Shown here one piece after another: positions 32,301 to 40,082 of a stretch of 64,000 nucleotides of DNA (position 1 is its first letter; every line of letters begins with the position of its first letter). The notes below the pieces were generated by a model. That model was not told where the DNA came from, did no database searches, and saw only the letters and a program-made list of their open reading frames with translations. Origin of the DNA: Nostoc linckia FACHB-104 (GTDB lineage: Bacteria > Cyanobacteriota > Cyanobacteriia > Cyanobacteriales > Nostocaceae); NCBI RefSeq assembly GCF_014696615.1, contig NZ_JACJQJ010000021.1, positions 61,847-125,846 on the forward strand. Direction: 5' to 3'. A program made the translations under genes and the position numbers.

Positions 32301-32980
32301 TCGAAGTGAATGAGCGCTTCAGATATTTGCTCTAAATTTAGTAGTGCAACTCCTTTCGTGTTCCAAGCACTATAATCATCAGGTTTTAATTTTATAGCCT
32401 TATCTGAGCAATTGATTGCTTGAGCAAAATGTCCTAATTTAACTAATGCCACTGCTTTGGAATTCCAAGCATTATATTCATCAGCTTTTAATTCGGTTAC
32501 TTTATCCAAGCAAATAATTGCTTCATTAAATTGTTCTAAATTTAAGAGAGCATTTCCTCGGTTGAGCCAACCTAAGTATTGTTCAGGTTGTAATTCTATG
32601 GCTTTGTCTGCAAATACTAATGCTTCAGAATATTGTTTTAAATTATTCATTACCCACGCTTGGTTATTCCAAGCATAGTAGTAATCTGCTTTTAATTCTG
32701 CGGCTTTCTCAAAGCAGGGAAGTGCCTCGGAAAATCGCCCTAAATTACCAAGAGCAAAACCTTGATTGTTCAATACTTCGTAGTCATCAGGTTTATATTC
32801 AAGAACTTTCTCAAAAAGTTTGCTGGCTGTTTCAAAATCCCTAGCGTTTAATTGCTCTAATCCTTGATTTAACCATACTTGTATAATTGCTGGTTCTTTA
32901 CTGAAACCTTTATACGTTAAATTTGTAACAGATTGATGCTTAGACTGTTTGAAAATTTTCCGCTTAACCATCTGTTGCAA
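29339..32980 (-). CDS. TPR-CHAT caspase-like protease
   Basis: 1213 residues. From about 30 to 600 the protein is a string of some 16-17 TPR units of 34 residues (AWNNRGVALGKLEQYEEAI, SYDKVIELQPDD type), then a linker helical region (about 600-780) and a C-terminal CHAT peptidase domain (about 900-1213). The catalytic dyad is visible: His1034 in HFTGHGTYNF and Cys1076 in LVSLSACETAL; the C-terminal HPYYWASFIITG is the family ending. CHAT proteases are caspase/separase relatives found in bacterial conflict and cell-death systems. No cas genes, NTPase or sigma factor adjoin it, so it is not the type III-E Craspase arrangement. First gene of a three-gene operon. Confidence 0.92.
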   Translation of the reverse strand: MQQMVKRKIFKQSKHQSVTNLTYKGFSKEPAIIQVWLNQGLEQLNARDFETASKLFEKVLEYKPDDYEVLNNQGFALGNLGRFSEALPCFEKAAELKADYYYAWNNQAWVMNNLKQYSEALVFADKAIELQPEQYLGWLNRGNALLNLEQFNEAIICLDKVTELKADEYNAWNSKAVALVKLGHFAQAINCSDKAIKLKPDDYSAWNTKGVALLNLEQISEALIHFDNAIRLKFDNHLVWDNRGIALVKVERYEEAIASYDKVIELQPYYHEAWYNRGVAFANLKRYEEAIASYDKVIELQPDDPLVWNNRGVALGKLEQYEEAITSCDKAIELQPDDPLAWNNRGVALGKLEQYEEAITSYDKVIELQPDDHEAWRNRGVALGNLKRFEEAIASYDKAIELKPDYYLVWNNRGNALLDLERYQEAIASFQKVIEIEPKNHFAWHMQGRILRLLSQYEEALVMLNQAQEFEFRCASGWHELGLIWANLGQYKEAIIHYNKAIDLKSDEYEYWYNRGFAQANLGLYEEAIKSYDQAIILKSEEYLPWRDRGIALHNLKQYQEALASYDKAIEIKADDHDTWINRGLLLANLIKGRKYPESLFILPVITSYPDLSITLKNPDLYQGGYKGLFASYEEGLKHFPQNSEGWGKLHQAIGNAYYFHGYQNNNPAQDRRKAVNSYNEALTTLTAENFPEAHLEVLQNLIRSLLALGETDEANEMRRRGTDVLRDLLKNTKSPGKKQQLTLKFISFQQLTVDVAVQSGDFVKALEIAEEGKNACLSWLFDKRDDELSSPVWEEIKQLLNPNTTIVYWHISPVTLHTFILKNDNLSPILLGETNLLENTEIFTQAQRLYDFDAWLKKWNQEYRNYVKSKDNQNEEENNWRHNLPELISELANILDISSITASIKNSTPKIQNLILIPHRDLHTLPLHALFADEFTITYLPSVQIGLSLQQIHQVSDDQPATEKWQRLLSVETPDSKDLEGKAFENLPLAKIESAYISQLFTNPQRFAEKAAIKEDVIAALKSENQIFHFTGHGTYNFYNPQKSALALTGTERLTLKDILQLNLKSYHLVSLSACETALTGNQTITTEYVGLVSAFLRQGAAHVVSTLWTVESVSSALFMIEFYHQPDRDIAPAAALKRTQMWLRNITYSELVKWYEERANEIVAYDPICAEDLEDEAANIRNNPAKINTQVPPYAHPYYWASFIITGNINL
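31904..32107. repeat. Near-identical 102-bp TPR-coding tandem repeats
   Basis: Two adjacent 102-base units (31904-32005 and 32006-32107), each one TPR, are identical over about the first 55 bases and differ at about eight positions in all. Neighbouring units from about 31790 to 32230 are more diverged copies. This indicates recent tandem duplication inside the TPR array. Confidence 0.85.
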
Positions 32981-33109
32981 CTCTTGTATCGCATCTATCG
33001 CTTATTCTAGCGATTTTACTGAAATTGGATGATGACCTTGATTTCAGCAAGCTCAGAAGTGCGATCGCTTTTATCAGAGTTAATTAGGTTACTGTTATCT
33101 GCTAGATTT

Positions 33110-35752
33110 CTAAGTGTTAATTGCACCCCTCACCAAAATGACTGTACTTTCCACACCAGAGGCGATCGCTTCGGGAATATTACCTTGAATTGCCTGCTGT
33201 AATAACCCTTCCCGTGAAGCGCCTAAAACTACTACATCGTATCCCTCGGTTTTTACTAAGTTAATCACACCTTGGGAAACTGAATCAGCTTCAACTGGGC
33301 AAGCAATTACGGTACTAGATAATTTGCGGTGGTGAATTAGCTGGCGGATGGACTGTTCTAAAATTGTCATGTCTGGTTCTAATTCCGATGGTTTAAATAC
33401 CCTTGTAAGGCGGATGAGGGGATCGTCTCCTAATGTCACTAAAGCCGGAAGTAATTTAATCGCCATCCTGGCATTGGGGCCACCAGCCATAGGTACGAGC
33501 CAACGGTTGAATGACTGTTGACCGTTGACTGTTGACTGTTGACTGTTGACTGTTGACTGTTGACCATTACCTAATTTGACTAACATGACATCACAGGTGG
33601 CTTGGCGAATTATGCTATCGACAACGGTGCCAAAAATCCTACCTGGGGTAGATGTGTTACCTTTCCAACCCATCAAAATTAGGTCAATGTGACGCTCGTT
33701 GATTGTCTCTAAAATCGCTTGGGCGACATCATGGGCGACACGAATTTGTGTATGTAATGGAATGCGCCACTTTTTGGCTAATACTTCTGCTTGTCTGAGT
33801 AAGCGCCGACTTTTGGCTGTCCTGACTTGAGTTTCAGTGGGGGAACTGTGGCGCGAGACTAAGATAACTTGCACACACTCTATTTCATAATGGCGATCGC
33901 GGGCAATTGCAGCTGCCATTTGTAATAAAGTCGCTGCTGTTTCGGGGTTAGCAACTGTGACGAGTAATCTACCTCTACCAATGTTGGGCGCTCGCGTTTG
34001 GTAAACTACATAGGATGGTTCGGGTTGTGGCCCTGGTGTCGCATTCTCGCAGTTGAGATAGTCGGCTTCTGCACGAATAATATCTGCACGGGTAATAATG
34101 CCAATCAGTTTTCGCCCTTCTACTACTGGTAAGCGACTAATTTGATAACGATCCAGCAAATACAACACATTACTCAGGTTGTGTTTTGGTGTTACCGTGA
34201 TCGGGCTGGGTGTCATAATCTCCCGCAAAGGCGTATCATTGGGGATATTGCGATCGCGGATTTTGAGTAAATCAGATTGAGTAATAATTCCTACTAGTTT
34301 GCCTTCTTCAACTACGGGAAACCCCCGGTGATGAGAACGTGAGAATGCTTGTATAGCTTCCTCTGCACTCATTTCTACATCTAAAGTTTCTACTCGTTGT
34401 TGCATCACATTATTAGCTGTTAATGTTCGCATGACGCTTTCTACAGGAACATTGCAAGCGAGGGTGATACCTTTTAACAGTAAAAGTTTCTCGTAAAGCG
34501 AACCAGGGACTACTTTCTCGGCAACCAAGTAAGATGCTACACAAACAATCATTAAAGGTAGCACTAGGTTGAAATCGGTAGTCATCTCAAACACAATCAC
34601 AATAGCTGTGATGGGGACTTTAGAAACAGCGCTAAAAAATCCGCCCATTCCCGCCAAAGCGTAGGTTGTAGGTAAACCACCTCCTAAAATTTGGGACTCA
34701 AGTACACCAATGATGTGTCCTAAACAAGAACCTAAAATTAGGCTAGGTGCAAATAAACCCCCAGGTGCGCCGGAACCAAAGGCGATCAAGGTGAGAATGA
34801 ACTGAGCCACAAATGCGATCGCCGCTAATAAAGCATTGGCATCGCCTGTAATAAAATACTCTCTTAACCCAGTATTATCGCGGAAAGAAGCGGGTAGGAT
34901 AGAGATGACACAACCAGAAACAAAACCAGCTAAAGCCACTCTTAGCGGTAAACTGATGTGCAATCGGCGATAAATTTTGATACTAAAAACTAGACCCTGA
35001 TTAAATAATGCGCCGAACAATCCAGCTAATATGCCCAACAGCAGGAAAAAAGGAATTTCTGGGATAGAAAATTGACTTTGGGATTGAGCTAAATGCAGGT
35101 TTAAGTCTAGACTACCGCCACCCAATAAGCGAGATATTACCCCACCAATAAACGAGGCGATAATCGCAGTTCCCAGAGTTAGCCCCGATAAATCTTGCAG
35201 TAACTCTTCCACAATAAACAATACACCTGCGATCGGCGCATTAAATGCAGCTGCCAAACCTGCACCTGCACCTGCTGCAATCATTTGTCGTCGGTAATCT
35301 GGAGAGGTGGGAACCCAACGACTCATCCCAGCTGCCAAACCTGCACCCACTTGCACAGTAGGGCCTTGCCGTCCTAGAGTCATACCAGAACCCAAGGCAA
35401 TAATAGCGCTGAATAACTTCACAGCCGCTACACGCCAAGATAAAGTTATAGGCACATTAGCCAACGAAGCTTTGACTTGCGGAATACCACTACCCGAAGC
35501 CTCTGGGGCAAACCGTTCTACCAACCAGCCAGAGACATACCCCAGAGTCATGCCAACTACAGGTAACGCCAACCATACCGGAAACAGGTGAGTCGTATGG
35601 ACTCGCCATGTTCCCAACCATCCCGATCCCACTTTCAGAAAAACTGCCGACAAGGCAGCTACAATACCGATCACAGATGCTTGTGCGATCGCTAAACCTC
35701 TTCTTGGCTGCCACAGACTACGAAAGCGCTGAGTCAGAACAGGGAGTGGCAT
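33110..35752 (-). CDS. ClC-type chloride channel/antiporter with CBS pair and USP domains
   Basis: ClC membrane domain (about 15-430): GSGIPQVKASL, GRQGPTVQVGAG, the inner proton-site region VLFIVEELLQ, GSGAPGGLFAPSL and VSKVPITAIVIVFEMTTDFN. A CBS pair follows (about 440-575), then two universal-stress-like domains (about 605-735 and 755-878). The gating position of the GREGP motif is Gln129 here (CAA codon at 35366-35368) instead of Glu; in characterised ClC antiporters that Glu couples H+ to Cl-, so channel-like or uncoupled transport is possible. Between the USP domains the protein carries QQSTVNS-type repeats encoded by a heptamer array. Confidence 0.9.
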   Translation of the reverse strand: MPLPVLTQRFRSLWQPRRGLAIAQASVIGIVAALSAVFLKVGSGWLGTWRVHTTHLFPVWLALPVVGMTLGYVSGWLVERFAPEASGSGIPQVKASLANVPITLSWRVAAVKLFSAIIALGSGMTLGRQGPTVQVGAGLAAGMSRWVPTSPDYRRQMIAAGAGAGLAAAFNAPIAGVLFIVEELLQDLSGLTLGTAIIASFIGGVISRLLGGGSLDLNLHLAQSQSQFSIPEIPFFLLLGILAGLFGALFNQGLVFSIKIYRRLHISLPLRVALAGFVSGCVISILPASFRDNTGLREYFITGDANALLAAIAFVAQFILTLIAFGSGAPGGLFAPSLILGSCLGHIIGVLESQILGGGLPTTYALAGMGGFFSAVSKVPITAIVIVFEMTTDFNLVLPLMIVCVASYLVAEKVVPGSLYEKLLLLKGITLACNVPVESVMRTLTANNVMQQRVETLDVEMSAEEAIQAFSRSHHRGFPVVEEGKLVGIITQSDLLKIRDRNIPNDTPLREIMTPSPITVTPKHNLSNVLYLLDRYQISRLPVVEGRKLIGIITRADIIRAEADYLNCENATPGPQPEPSYVVYQTRAPNIGRGRLLVTVANPETAATLLQMAAAIARDRHYEIECVQVILVSRHSSPTETQVRTAKSRRLLRQAEVLAKKWRIPLHTQIRVAHDVAQAILETINERHIDLILMGWKGNTSTPGRIFGTVVDSIIRQATCDVMLVKLGNGQQSTVNSQQSTVNGQQSFNRWLVPMAGGPNARMAIKLLPALVTLGDDPLIRLTRVFKPSELEPDMTILEQSIRQLIHHRKLSSTVIACPVEADSVSQGVINLVKTEGYDVVVLGASREGLLQQAIQGNIPEAIASGVESTVILVRGAINT
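33516..33564. repeat. Heptamer array TGTTGAC inside the ClC-type coding sequence
   Basis: Seven consecutive units (six TGTTGAC, one CGTTGAC). On the minus strand they code for QQSTVNS-like repeats because three 7-base units make seven codons. The array falls in the linker between the two USP-like domains, where extra residues are likely tolerated. Confidence 0.92.
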
Positions 35753-35798
35753 AAAAATTTTAAAAAATATTAAGTTATGAATACATCAAATCATATTT

Positions 35799-35918
35799 TA
35801 AATGGGGATTGGGAATTGGGGATTGGGAATTGGGGATTGGGCATTGGGCATTGGGATGAGGGAGTAGAGGAAGCGGTGGATAAATTGCCATTACCCATTA
35901 CCCATTACCCATTACCCA
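35799..35918. repeat. Heptamer arrays GGGGATT/GGGAATT and TGGGTAA
   Basis: GGGGATT, GGGAATT and GGGCATT units run at about 35803-35855. TGGGTAA units (minus strand) run at 35885-35918 and start at the first base after the TAA of the next gene. Confidence 0.9.
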
Positions 35919-36569
35919 TTATTGACTGCTTGCAAGTGCCGATTTCAGTTTTAGCTTGACCTTGGTTCCCCGTTTGAGAACTACTTCACCACCAGGGCTA
36001 GATAAAACATAAGCAGTCGCCGCCGCCGCACCAGCTAAACCACCATGTTTGACATTTGTTTTCTTGCCGATAAAATGTCCTGCAACGGTTCCACTTAAAA
36101 TAATGCCGGCATTTTGGATGAATTTGCCTTTAGTTTTTGTTTCTACTTGAGTATTGACTAACGCCGCATCAATTGGATAGGTTGCGCCATTTTTCAAAGT
36201 AATTTCATCAAAAACTAGACGTAAAGTAGCTTTTTTACCTTTAGCAGCTTTAACTACATTTTCTATGTGTCCCTGAATTTCAGCATTTTTTAAGTCTGGT
36301 TTTACACCTTTAACCGAGTTTTTAACTTTCAGTGTAAAAGGCTCATTTTCACTATTTTTACCAGTAGATAACTCTTTTTGCAGTACAGTATCCAAGCTGG
36401 TTCCTGCTGGCACAGATACTTCTGAATTTTGAGTATTACTGGCGTTTTTAGCCGTCTGAGTAGTTTGATTAGAATTAGCAGTGTTGGCAACTTTATCATT
36501 TGGCTTACTACAAGCTACGGTGTTAGTAAGTAAAGCCGCACTCAGCAATAGTGGTACAAAACTTTTCAT
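35919..36569 (-). CDS. Lipoprotein-like protein with glycine-zipper segment
   Basis: 216 residues. The signal sequence ends TVACS, a near-lipobox (Thr instead of Leu at -3), followed by an Asn/Thr-rich linker. A beta-rich domain begins [20 protein letters not shown] and continues [16 protein letters not shown] / [35 protein letters not shown] Gly/Ala-rich helix pair follows (about 155-190, [14 protein letters not shown] and [14 protein letters not shown]), then a basic beta strand [10 protein letters not shown]. The same order, P-x-G/N-T start, beta domain, Gly/Ala zipper and last strand, is seen in the two genes at 60.2 and 61.8 kb, so the three look like one family. Envelope role inferred; exact function unknown. 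Confidence 0.7.
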   Translation of the reverse strand: MKSFVPLLLSAALLTNTVACSKPNDKVANTANSNQTTQTAKNASNTQNSEVSVPAGTSLDTVLQKELSTGKNSENEPFTLKVKNSVKGVKPDLKNAEIQGHIENVVKAAKGKKATLRLVFDEITLKNGATYPIDAALVNTQVETKTKGKFIQNAGIILSGTVAGHFIGKKTNVKHGGLAGAAAATAYVLSSPGGEVVLKRGTKVKLKLKSALASSQ

Positions 36570-37067
36570 GTTTGGCTTTTGTGAAATTGGTAGGCTATAA
36601 AATTTAAATTAGAGTGAGCAAAACTACTTAAACTCTAATTTTTCAAAGATTATATGCCAAATCGGAAATAGAGCATTGATTCTCTTTATAAATGTTGTGA
36701 ATATTGCTGCTTAGTAAGTAATATTTTGTAATCTTATTCTTTCTTAATAGAAATACAGCATTGGTTAGGTAATTGACTTAAAATAGCCTGGATTTAGAAT
36801 GCTTATTTATTCGCTTGTAGATGCAGGTGTTCATAGAATTCCAATAGAAACCCTATTTGATTCATTACCATTTAGGGTGCGTTAGCAGCAAGAGTACGGC
36901 TCCATCTATTCATCTATTTTAGTAGGTTAATGATATTACTAAGCTGTTCCACATTTAACTTGCACCTTGACTTGATTAGACTGTTAACCGTTGACAGTCA
37001 ACAGTTAACAGTCAACAATCACCACGAGTAGTTATGCAATTTAAAGGTGTATTAGCTTATGTATATC
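36570..37067. other. Intergenic region with nested inverted repeat
   Basis: No gene. At 36979-37013 a long nested hairpin occurs: GACTGTTAAC pairs with GTTAACAGTC and inside it GTTGAC pairs with GTCAAC. The units belong to the same ACTGTTG heptamer family found inside the ClC-type gene. It lies about 55 bases beyond the amylase stop and could stop transcription, though no T-run follows. The remaining spacer is AT-rich and unremarkable. Confidence 0.6.
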
Positions 37068-38960
37068 TTAACTCGCCCAAGTATCACGCCATTTAACAGT
37101 ACCTTGCTCGCTTAAAATCCAGCGACGGCTAACAAGATTTTCGCGCAATGGTGGTTGATTTTTTCGCCAAAGTGCATATTTATAACATATGGCTTTGCCC
37201 GCACTTTCATTAAACGGAATTTCCCCAAACCAAGTGTTTTCATTGATATATTCTAAAGCGTAAGCTTTGCTAATATCCCAATCGCCTAACTCTGGACAAT
37301 CACCAATTACGACAACTGTATCTCCGGGTTGTGTCTTTAAGCCATTTACCTGCGCTCTCACAATAGTTTTTCCTTTGACTCGCTCGCCTAAATAGCTGAG
37401 AACAATTAGCTCTTTTGCATCCAATTTTAGCCCTAAAATTTTGCCATTTTTAACTTCAATTTGACGCTTGGTGACAATACAGTTATATTCCCCATCTTCT
37501 AATTCTGTATGCTCCACATTAATAGTAGTGGCAGCACCTTTATTCATGGCTACAAAACAGCGATAATCTCGATAACTCCGTAAATAACAATAGACATTAT
37601 CGGTAATATATTTTTGTTTTTGGCTACCCAGAGATACAGCAGGATTTAAACGCCGCAATTTAGATAATAATTGCATATCCTGGTAAAGCTCTGTTTCTGT
37701 GTCCCATTTTTCCATCATGGGACGATTATAAGGATCGTTACCGCCATTAGTATCGTTATGGAGATATTGCTCAGTTCCGTAATAAATACAAGGAATACCG
37801 CGACTCGTCATAATAAACGCGATCGCTAACCGCAACAGTGCTGGATCTGGATTGAGACTTTGAAAGCGCGGCATATCATGATTATCAATAAAGGTAATCA
37901 ATTCTGTCGCTGTATTGTAGAGATAATCAAGGTTTAAAATATCTTGAATTAAATGAAATCCGCCTGGTAATCCTTGTGCTAAGGCTTCGCGAATTGCACC
38001 ACACAAACCAAAGTCTAAAATTGACATTCCAGACTCATTAGCAAATTTAATTGAACTACTCTTATTGGGATTGCTAAAACCCCATTCACCAAAAGTAAAT
38101 ACAGAAGGTTTATGAGTTTGGATGTCACTATTAAATTCTTGCCAAAACCAAATCGGCATATGCTTGACTGTATCAACTCGTAAAGCATCAACGCCTCGGT
38201 CTAACCATTGCTTAATTGCTGTTTTAATATAATGGCGATAATCAGGATTGCTTTCATTGAAAGTCGCTAACCCTGCCATTTCGTAATATAGTAATTGCTC
38301 TTCGTTTTCCCAATCAGTAATCTCGGGATTATGATAATACCAATTATTGACATCATTATAATAATCGGCAATTAATACACCATCTTCGTAAAGTTTCCCT
38401 TTTTCCCCATTTACATCTGGGCTACTGTGATTACAGACAATATCTAAAATTAACTTCATGCCTCGCTCATGCAAGCCAGCAATTAAGGTATCAAATGTAC
38501 TACATCTAAATAAAGAATTATCGTCATGAGTAGCTAAAAACCTGGGGTTAATGCGTTTAAAATCTTTTGTCCAGTAGCCATGCATCGCCGCATTTTCAAA
38601 CTGCAATGCTTCTACTTGCTCAAATAGCGGTGAAATCCAAATAGCTGTAACTCCGAGATTTTTTAGATAATCTAGTTTGTCTATAATTCCTTGCAAATCT
38701 CCACCCCAATATTTACCCCACTTTTGCTTAGTGGGATCGTAAAGTTCAGGATGAGCGCCTGGATTATTACTAGGGTCTCCATCATTAAATCGGTCTACAA
38801 TGATAAAGTAAATTGTTTCTTGGCGAAATTCAATTGCTCTGGTAAAGAGAAATTCAACATCTGAGATAGTTTCGGATGTAACTGTATCAGTATGAAACCC
38901 AGCAGCAGCTTTAGTTGCTCGAGCTTCAATCTCGGACTTGGCTGAAGAAGTTTGCACCAT
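37068..38960 (-). CDS. GH13 alpha-amylase with C-terminal CBM20
   Basis: Hydrolyses alpha-1,4 glucans; with no signal peptide it is probably cytoplasmic and acts on glycogen or imported maltodextrin. GH13 conserved regions: DIVCNHSS (about 173-180), ALRVDTVKHM with nucleophile Asp263, FTFGEW with acid/base Glu292, and FIDNHD with stabiliser Asp362. A beta-sandwich domain C (about 450-525) precedes a CBM20-type starch-binding domain (about 527-630: VRAQVNGLKTQPGDTVVVIG, PELGDWD, WFGEIPF, YKYALW). Length 630 is normal for this architecture. The first 35 residues are Ser/Thr/Ala-rich and less conserved in look, so Met1 is uncertain. Transcribed alone. Confidence 0.93.
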   Translation of the reverse strand: MVQTSSAKSEIEARATKAAAGFHTDTVTSETISDVEFLFTRAIEFRQETIYFIIVDRFNDGDPSNNPGAHPELYDPTKQKWGKYWGGDLQGIIDKLDYLKNLGVTAIWISPLFEQVEALQFENAAMHGYWTKDFKRINPRFLATHDDNSLFRCSTFDTLIAGLHERGMKLILDIVCNHSSPDVNGEKGKLYEDGVLIADYYNDVNNWYYHNPEITDWENEEQLLYYEMAGLATFNESNPDYRHYIKTAIKQWLDRGVDALRVDTVKHMPIWFWQEFNSDIQTHKPSVFTFGEWGFSNPNKSSSIKFANESGMSILDFGLCGAIREALAQGLPGGFHLIQDILNLDYLYNTATELITFIDNHDMPRFQSLNPDPALLRLAIAFIMTSRGIPCIYYGTEQYLHNDTNGGNDPYNRPMMEKWDTETELYQDMQLLSKLRRLNPAVSLGSQKQKYITDNVYCYLRSYRDYRCFVAMNKGAATTINVEHTELEDGEYNCIVTKRQIEVKNGKILGLKLDAKELIVLSYLGERVKGKTIVRAQVNGLKTQPGDTVVVIGDCPELGDWDISKAYALEYINENTWFGEIPFNESAGKAICYKYALWRKNQPPLRENLVSRRWILSEQGTVKWRDTWAS

Positions 38961-39383
38961 AATCTTATTAAAAAATACTAAAGTTTTGGCTTTTTCTAGT
39001 TAACTTATGCGTAGGTATTTCCATCTTGACCTATCACAAATTTTACATTGTAGTTAGTAACTAGTACAGGACGGCGGAAGTCAAAAGTCAAAATACTTAA
39101 TATTCCTGCTTTTGCAGCATTGGAATATTTTTATCAGAATATCAGAAAGAACTAAAAGCAAAGGTGCGTTACGCTGTGAATTTACCCAAATCTGTAATAT
39201 GCGATCGCCTGTAGTGAAACGGATATTTTGAACGGGATGGAAATGCGATTATTTTTTGATTGCAAAGATGAATAGCTTTGGTTTGTGTGGGAATAATTAC
39301 GCATTTTTTAGGTTGGCAATTACATAAATGCAAGGCAATAATTACATGATTATAAATTCTTTGCATCAATCAAAGATGTAATC
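38961..39383. other. Intergenic region upstream of the amylase and the broken transposase
   Basis: No gene recognised. An 8-bp stem AATATTCC/GGAATATT (39099-39106 with 39122-39129) with an inner TGC/GCA is followed on the plus strand by a T-rich run, so it resembles a terminator although no plus-strand gene precedes it. A 66-codon minus-strand frame (39169-39369) has no protein-like features. Confidence 0.45.
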
Positions 39384-40040
39384 ATGAATAATGACTATCC
39401 TCAACCAAATAACAACCCACCTAAATACAACGGTAAATATCGAATTGATTCGGTACGTTTGCCAGCATGGAATTATGCAACTAATGGTGCATATTTTCTG
39501 ACTATTTGCACGAAGGGTAAACAATGCTTTTTTGGTGAGGTTGTGCAGGGGGAAATGTAGTTATCACAAGTTGGAGAGGTTGCACGAAGGTTGTGGTGTG
39601 AGATTCCTCATCAGTTTTCTAATTGTGATATTGATGTGTTTTGCGTTATGCCTAATCATATTCACGGGATTCTCATCCTTAATCAAACACAAATGGAATC
39701 AGTGGATTCGGAAGAAGGCGCGATGAATTCCGATGACGGCAAAGAAGACGCGATGAATAGACAGGAAGACGCGATGAATCGCGTCTCTACAAGAGGGGGG
39801 GTGACGGGGTTATTTAATCCGATGTTGTCGAAAAATTCGGTTTCTAAAATTGTGCGGTGGTATAAGGGACGATGTACGTTTGAAATTAATCGAATTTATC
39901 AAGGTTTTGGATGGAAAGAACGGTTTTATGATGAAATAATTCGCAATCAATTCGCCCTCGATAAAATTCGACAATATATTATCGATAACCCAATCAATTG
40001 GGAACGCGATCGCGAACAACAACCCCATCCCCCCTTGTAG
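39384..40040 (+). pseudogene. REP-associated tyrosine (Y1/HUH) transposase with in-frame amber codon
   Basis: Frame 39384-40040 reads as one RAYT-type transposase: RIDSVRLPAWNYATNGAYFLTICT at the N terminus, HUH motif MPNHIHGI, and the C-terminal helix GWKERFYDEIIRNQFALDKIRQYI with the candidate catalytic Tyr. A TAG at 39558-39560 interrupts the frame just after VVQGEM; both halves are in the same frame and one base change from CAG (Gln) would restore it, so this is a recent nonsense mutation. Between the HUH motif and the Tyr helix there is an insert coding for repeated DAMNR-like residues, written by the element's own palindromic repeat. The stop at 40038-40040 is directly followed by that palindrome. 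Confidence 0.85.
39767..39786. repeat. REP-like palindrome inside the transposase gene
   Basis: AGACGCGAT, loop GA, ATCGCGTCT. Partial copies (GGCGCGATGAAT, GACGCGATGAAT) stand just upstream at about 39716-39760, making a short irregular tandem within the coding frame. Confidence 0.85.
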
Positions 40041-40082
40041 AGACGCGATGAATCGCGTCTTCTTCCGCATTCATCGCGTCTT
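40041..40082. repeat. REP-like palindrome plus inverted half copy at the transposase 3' end
   Basis: A full palindrome (AGACGCGAT GA ATCGCGTCT) at 40041-40060 starts one base after the transposase TAG. A half element in the other orientation (ATTCATCGCGTCTT, about 40069-40082) follows. Together they look like a BIME-type pair. The half copy contains the stop codon of the cyclase gene. Confidence 0.85.

Noticed and set aside
29339..32980. TPR-CHAT as the protease of a type III-E (Craspase) CRISPR system
   Set aside because: No Cas7-11 effector, CRISPR array or Csx30/sigma partner nearby; the neighbours are a linker and a two-TM protein.
39384..40040. Two separate small genes instead of one broken transposase
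   Set aside because: Both halves are in the same frame and the HUH protein needs the N-terminal strand; one C-to-T change explains the TAG.
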